Positions 9,561 to 13,257 of a stretch of 13,257 nt of DNA are shown piece by piece. The DNA is taken from contig NW_003158733.1 in NCBI RefSeq assembly GCF_000003605.2, positions 74,083 through 87,339 of the forward strand, read 5' to 3'. The notes below the pieces were generated by a model, which did not search any database, was not told the origin of the DNA, and worked only from the letters and a program-made list of their open reading frames with translations. Each line of letters begins with the position of its first letter. Position 1 is the first letter of the stretch. The stretch comes from Saccoglossus kowalevskii. Lineage: Eukaryota > Hemichordata > Enteropneusta > Harrimaniidae. A program made the translations under genes and the position numbers.

Positions 9561-9588
9561 GACAATACCTAAAGTTTGAGGTAATGTC
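9561..9588. repeat. 28-bp near-palindromic flanking repeat, right copy
   Basis: It begins GACAATACCTAAAG and ends GAGGTAATGTC. The arms GACAATACCT and AGGTAATGTC pair in 9 of 10 positions. It is the direct-repeat partner of 8856-8883, 705 bp away. Confidence 0.75.
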
Positions 9589-9839
9589 TGCTGTAAATAT
9601 TTCTATTGCAGGCGACTAAGTACCGACAATGTTGTATTGGGAATTACTGTATAAAACAATTACTCTTAATAGTAGCATATCAATCTTGCAATCTGACGTA
9701 CAAGATTAAATTAGAACATGTGCAGCCCCAAGTCTGTGATCTAATCAACACTAATGCTTGTACTGTCTGTATAACCTTATGATAGTGATTGCTTAAGATG
9801 AAACATTGCCACCTGATTATTTCAGCATATACTGTAGAA

Positions 9840-10032
9840 TACTTTATTTTTGCTTGGAATAAATTTTCGCTGAAGGGATAATTCCGTGAAAATAAAATCC
9901 AGCGAATATATTTCTTTTCTTATATTTCACATTAAACTCATCAAAAATCAGTGAAAATAAATTCCAAGCAAAATGCCTGAAAAGCCTTTTCAGCGAAAAT
10001 TAAATCCAGCAAAAATAAATTATTCCACAGTA
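9840..10032 (+). mobile_element. Foldback (MITE-like) element, copy M4
   Basis: A 193-bp relative of M2. It begins TACTGTAGAATACTTTATTT and ends AAATTATTCCACAGTA. The interior has AAAATAAAATCCAGCGAATA and CACATTAAACTCATCAAAAA, both closely matching M2 (AATCCAGTGAATA and CATTCAACTCGTCAAAAA). An extra AGCGAAAATTAAATCCAGC on the right mirrors the left part. Its last TA (10031-10032) is also the first TA of the next element. Confidence 0.85.
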
Positions 10033-10123
10033 CCGTAAATACTCTAATTTAAACGTCACTCAAATTTAGGCGTAGGGAAGAGTTGAAGGTCTTAATTTGG
10101 GTCTAAAAGAGGCATTTACAGTA
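10031..10123 (+). mobile_element. Second small inverted-repeat element (M5), abutting M4
   Basis: A 93-bp element beginning TACCGTAAATACTCTAATTT and ending AGAGGCATTTACAGTA. Tips TACCGTAAAT and ATTTACAGTA are inverted with one mismatch, and the interior words ACTCTAATTTAAACG / CTTAATTTGGGTCT are loosely complementary. I recall similar elements with CGTAAATACTCTAATTAAA ends from other invertebrate genomes, without being able to check. It shares its left TA with the right end of M4. Confidence 0.65.
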
Positions 10124-10188
10124 AACAAAAGAAATCTTGTTATTTCCAGTTGATGCCAAGAAATACTAACTTTAATGTCCATGTAATA

Positions 10189-10612
10189 TACTATAAAAGA
10201 GTTAATTATTCACGGGTTTTTAATTTCGCTTATTTCGCTGACTGGAAAAATGCGCTAAATTTAAACCCAGTGAATATGTAAAATTTAGCATAGAACACAT
10301 ATGGAACAAACAAAACACACAATAGAACAACAATGTAATAATCCAGAGCATAATATGTACTGCATATTGCGTTGCCATGGCACAGGCGTCAAGGGAGTCG
10401 ATTGTTTACAACTCCTGTTCTTTCACTGGGTTTTAATTTTGCTTATTTCGCTGACTGGAAAATTAGCTAATTAAAAACCCAGTGAATATGTAAAATTTAG
10501 CATAGAACACATTATATAAATGATAAAAAAGTGAATTTAAAACCCACTGAATATGTCTGAAATGGTGAATCAGTGAAATTAAAACCCAGTGAAAATTAGT
10601 CATTTTACAGTA
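10189..10612 (+). mobile_element. Foldback element M6 with an internal duplication
   Basis: The left end TACTATAAAAGAGTTAATTA followed by TTCACGGGTTTTTAATTTC is mirrored by the right end, whose reverse complement begins TACTGTAAAATGACTAATTT and continues TTCACTGGGTTTTAATTTC. Inside, a block of about 88-90 bp occurs twice in direct orientation, at 10211-10300 and 10424-10511 (shared CTTATTTCGCTGACTGGAAAA and GTGAATATGTAAAATTTAGC). The 123 bp between them (10301-10423) is unrelated and contains CCATGG. This makes the element about 210 bp longer than its relatives. Confidence 0.75.
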
Positions 10613-11413
10613 TTTTGGTTATAACTTTGTTGGTTACAAAAAGTAAAAAAAGAAGTTTCAAGTAAAAACGAACATGAATATATTGCTTAGCAGCAAAATC
10701 CAGTAATGGCAAAACAATTATTTGTTTTTTAGGTGTTGCAAACATTGATTATTACTCAGTCATGATTATTATAACATACAAAAAATCAATTTGTTAGTTT
10801 ATGAAATTCAAGTAAAATACAACTTAGTTTCTTCGTAAGCAAATGTTTTAAGTCGCATGCAAATGCTTGATCTGATATAAAATGTTTTTTTTTCCATACG
10901 AGAGTTGACCTGAAACTTGGCTCTTTGATCTGTTAGGTCAACGCATTTATTAACCAATCAGAACATTGGATGGTTCAAGCCAAATGTATCTGAATTACCA
11001 TAGCGCATTTAAATATGTTAATGAGGGTTCAGCAACCTCACTGAAAGACGAACGTAGAATGGAAAGTTTTTTGGGGAAAACAGCATGATCTTTTTTTATC
11101 AGGAAATTAGTAATTTTTGAATGATAAACTAACAATTGGAGAAGCAATAAAAGCTCATTGTTGAAATGAAGTTCACCCATTCATGCTAGTCACAATAGAT
11201 ATTATACTCATGAATAGGCATCAAAGACAAATGAAAAAATCTAATTACCCGGTAGACACTAATGAAATATTTATAGTAATTTTAAAATGTATTCCATAAT
11301 AATATTTATTACAAAAAGGATGCTCCTCTTCTATCTACCCTGTAATGTAATCAATACATTTGCCTCAAGTCATAAACAAGTGCTTATTCAAGATGCTAAT
11401 TATGGTATCACAT

Positions 11414-11808
11414 TGATAAATTTATCATATATCTCACCAAAAAGTAAGAGAAAATTGATAAATGCATCCAAAGTGAAAATATGATTTTTTATAAGATTTT
11501 TAAGAACATATGTGTAACATCCCTAGAATGGGGCGAAAAGAATTGCAATTAAAAACAAGAAATAGAAAACTGAATAAGACAAAGCAAACTAAACTGTATT
11601 ACCGGTACCGTATTCCATCTATATTGCTTACCTAGTGATATGAACTATGCAAAAGTTATTGACATTTCATTGCTGCCAATTGAATGAAATTTAACATTGA
11701 TTTTATTCTGCATCAAAAACAATTTCTTTCCAAATTTCCAAAAACAATTTCCAAAAACAATTTTTATTCTCTTACTTTTTGGTAAGAAATATGATAAATT
11801 TATCATAT
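11414..11808. repeat. Inverted-repeat structure built on TGATAAATTTATCA
   Basis: The left arm 11414-11457 (TGATAAATTTATCATAT then CACCAAAAAGTAAGAG) is matched in reverse complement by the right arm at about 11765-11808. Arms are about 40 bp and nearly identical, with a spacer of about 310 bp. Each arm carries its own palindrome: TGATAAATTTATCA at 11414-11427 on the left and the 20-bp ATATGATAAATTTATCATAT at 11789-11808 on the right. The spacer contains three copies of CAAAAACAATTT (11714, 11739, 11752). The 65-codon frame at 11287-11484 running through the left arm is probably chance. Confidence 0.75.
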
Positions 11809-12065
11809 AGTACATGCAGACTTTGATGTCATCAGATTACGTGTAGAGTCTGTGATGGTATAAGATTATGTGGTCTACATCATTAGTGCCTGTGCAATAT
11901 TTTAAATTACAAATGTGGCAGATAGCTGACATTTCAACAAAATCATAACATGCTTAAAGAGAAATGTTTTGATGGTTGTAATGTAATGGTTCAAGGTGCT
12001 TAGATACCAGAAATAGATCACATATGTGCTTGTATGTATCATGACATTGTTCTGATTTTTTACAG

Positions 12066-12171
12066 GTTTGTTTTTATCAGTACTAACGTCTAGTCAGAAT
12101 GTGATTATAATTATATCTATGATATTTATATTGCCAGTACTTACTATGGGTGGATATTTTATTAACATTGC
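12066..12171 (+). CDS. ABCG/White-family half-transporter, internal exon (membrane segment 5)
   Basis: A 106-nt exon, acceptor TTTTTTACAG/GT and donor TTGC/GTAAGT, entering in phase 1 and leaving in phase 2. With the split Gly it reads G-LFLSVLTSSQNV, then IIIISMIFILPVLTMGGYF, then INI and a split Ala codon. White has the parallel SFGYLISCASSS before its helix and a PFLLFGGFFLN stretch after it; ABCG1 has IPVLLFSGFFVS. The LPVLTMGGYFIN motif is therefore the end of membrane segment 5 leading into the large extracellular loop. The Ile-rich run (IIIISMIFIL) is strongly hydrophobic. The remaining loop, the last membrane segment and the stop codon must lie beyond the window; I found no further exon to 13257. 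Confidence 0.9.
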
Positions 12172-13257
12172 GTAAGTATAACAATTTAATAATGCTAAAT
12201 GACCTGAGAACTAGGGGAACATTATGAGTTGTTTTTCTTATGCTAATACACTAAATGTAGTTTCACAAAATACATGCAAACAGTGCTTCAGATGTTAATG
12301 TGATTTAGTAGTTTCCATTTGACAATGTCCAAAACAGAGATTTTCAGTCTTTCGTGTGTCTGTTCATCATCATTTCTTGCACACGCTTTGACCGCTTTTA
12401 TTCGAAGTTGGTACATGTACAAAGATATGGATGGGATACATATGCATGTTGATTTGTTTTATTGGCCTGTGACCCATTGGTGGCCATTTTTGTCCCCCAA
12501 AAAACACAAATCAACATTAAATTATTTTTATTTAAACTGGGCATTGACATCACTTATGATGGGTCACTGTTCATTTTGTTCTTGTGATTTGTTGGCATTT
12601 GTTTTTTTCAAGTGTTCTGCCAGTTTCTTCAAGATTTGTTTACAGATTTAGATTAAATTTGGTACAAAGGCAAGACATAATGGGTCATATTTTTTCTTGA
12701 TTTGATTCAAAATGGCCGACTGGTGGCAACATTTGTTTCAAAATATTAACATTTGAAAATGTCATCAGTTTCTTGTGCGTTCCTAAACCTAATTTATTCA
12801 TCACTCATGGTGACCTGATGATGCTTGTCAAAGTTACAATATTTGAACATATTTCACAGGCATGCCTGGGCCAATTTGGTTTGAACATCACACGATGGTT
12901 TACTGTTGCTCATTGGTTTGTGATTTTATACAAAATGGCCGATAGGCAGCCATGTTGGTGTTTTCATTTGTTCTTAACCATTTCTTGTACATGCTTTGAC
13001 CATTTTTGTTGAAACTAGGTATAAAGACAAGGCATGATGGTATACCTCGGCATGTTAATTTGTTTTGACCAACTAGTGATTGGGCTGATTTCATTCCAAC
13101 TTGAAGTGAACAACACACATACTTTGTTATGTTATTTGTCTCAAAATGTCCAAGTGGTCTGTGAATGTGAATTGTACAATTATGTAAAATATGGGAATGA
13201 TCCTAATTGACAGCAGGTGTCACCTTGACTAATAAAACCTGCATAAGGCGATATGAG
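12172..13257 (+). other. Start of intron 4 (phase 2), runs off the window
   Basis: It opens with GTAAGT. No exon continuing the ABCG loop is visible in the 1086 nt present. Most of the right part is degenerate repeat (12371-13160). Frames at 12319-12651 and 12773-13012 lie within that repeat and are taken as chance. Confidence 0.75.
12371..13160. repeat. Degenerate, irregular tandem repeat with AAAATGGCC motif
   Basis: Two landmark words recur. AAAATGGCC or a decayed form occurs near 12470, 12709, 12932 and 13143, spaced 239, 223 and 211 bp. CATTTCTTG(T/C)ACA(T/C)GCTTTGACC occurs at 12371 and 12979, with weaker forms at 12621 and 12766. Between them lie TTGGTACA/AGGTATAAAGACAAG words and a GCATGTTGATTTGTTTT / GCATGTTAATTTGTTTT pair (about 12444 and 13052). 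Units are strongly diverged. The same family is present at 8246-8436. Confidence 0.6.

Larger units (their letters stand above)
8839..9604. mobile_element. GC-rich, CpG-rich island bounded by direct repeats; probable transposon-derived insert
   Basis: The ends are related direct repeats of about 60 bp beginning GTTTGTAGGG (8839-8899 and 9536-9604). Each contains a 28-bp near-palindrome. The interior, especially 9140-9500, is far richer in G+C and CpG than the rest of the window. It holds a perfect 12-bp palindrome CCATGGCCATGG (8932-8943), a hairpin at 9116-9140 (GTAGGGAGA / TCTCCCCTAC), a strong hairpin at 9197-9229, a 15-bp inverted pair containing GC boxes, and a T-run hairpin (TTGCAG / CTGCAA) near 9500-9528. 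Overlapping open frames exist on both strands (8879-9226 +, 9097-9462 -, 9383-9565 -), but none resembles a known protein. I read it as a non-autonomous mobile element or a transposon's 5' regulatory part; the class is not identifiable by eye. Confidence 0.6.
6377..12065 (+). other. Intron 3 of the ABCG-like gene (5689 nt, phase 1)
   Basis: It runs from GTGAGT to TTTTTTACAG. Its first 326 nt remain open in the exon frame and contain three copies of a CTTCTATTA motif (near 6447, 6485 and 6560). A 16-bp palindrome AATTTTGATCAAAATT sits at 6645-6660 and a hairpin ATGGTAC-ATT-GTACCAT at 8016-8032. Named repeats begin at 8246. Gaps 6706-8245, 8437-8838, 9605-9839, 10613-11413 and 11809-12065 show nothing I can assign, apart from facing GTTGACCT / AGGTCAAC words at 10904-10911 and 10935-10942. 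Confidence 0.85.

Noticed and set aside
8839-9604. LTR retrotransposon
   Set aside because: The direct repeats are only about 60 bp, and there is no primer-binding site, polypurine tract or reverse transcriptase.
10904-10942. Facing TGACCT / AGGTCA words as a nuclear receptor site
   Set aside because: Eight-base arms with a 23-nt gap are common by chance and the spacing fits no usual receptor arrangement.
12319-13118. Frames of 72-110 codons on both strands
   Set aside because: They sit within degenerate repeat units and read differently in each unit; no continuation of the ABCG loop.

Overview
The window looks like a piece of an animal nuclear genome, probably a marine invertebrate. It is AT-rich, contains no compact bacterial-style genes, and carries short exons with GT...AG splice signals separated by introns of about 1 to 6 kb full of short repeats. 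Words such as TACATGTA and the foldback elements would fit a mollusc or another lophotrochozoan or deuterostome, but the sequence does not settle the phylum.

The only gene I can support is on the + strand. Four exons (1415-1507, 5255-5312, 6299-6376, 12066-12171) join in one frame into about 112 residues. They cover the middle of the membrane domain of an ABCG-type half-transporter (White/ABCG family): the cytosolic linker helix and the third, fourth and fifth membrane segments. The nucleotide-binding domain and first membrane segments would lie before the window; the large extracellular loop and last membrane segment would lie after it. Intron phases are 0, 1, 1 and then 2.

The remaining sequence is intron and repeats. 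Positions 1-359 and 564-1327 are two blocks of a pyrimidine-rich 25-bp minisatellite lying just before the first visible exon. Introns 1, 2 and 3 hold five members of one family of small foldback elements with ends TACTGTAAAA...TTTTACAGTA, plus a second element type fused to one of them at a shared TA. Intron 3 also holds a 0.77-kb GC-rich, CpG-rich island flanked by 28-bp near-palindromic direct repeats, and a 395-bp inverted-repeat structure built on TGATAAATTTATCA. An irregular AAAATGGCC-type repeat appears in intron 3 and again in the last intron.

I see no rRNA, tRNA, CRISPR array, operon or complete novel system. The most unusual parts are the GC-rich palindrome-flanked island (8839-9604), the foldback-element cluster (one copy 10 nt from a splice donor), and the two separately homogenised minisatellite blocks.
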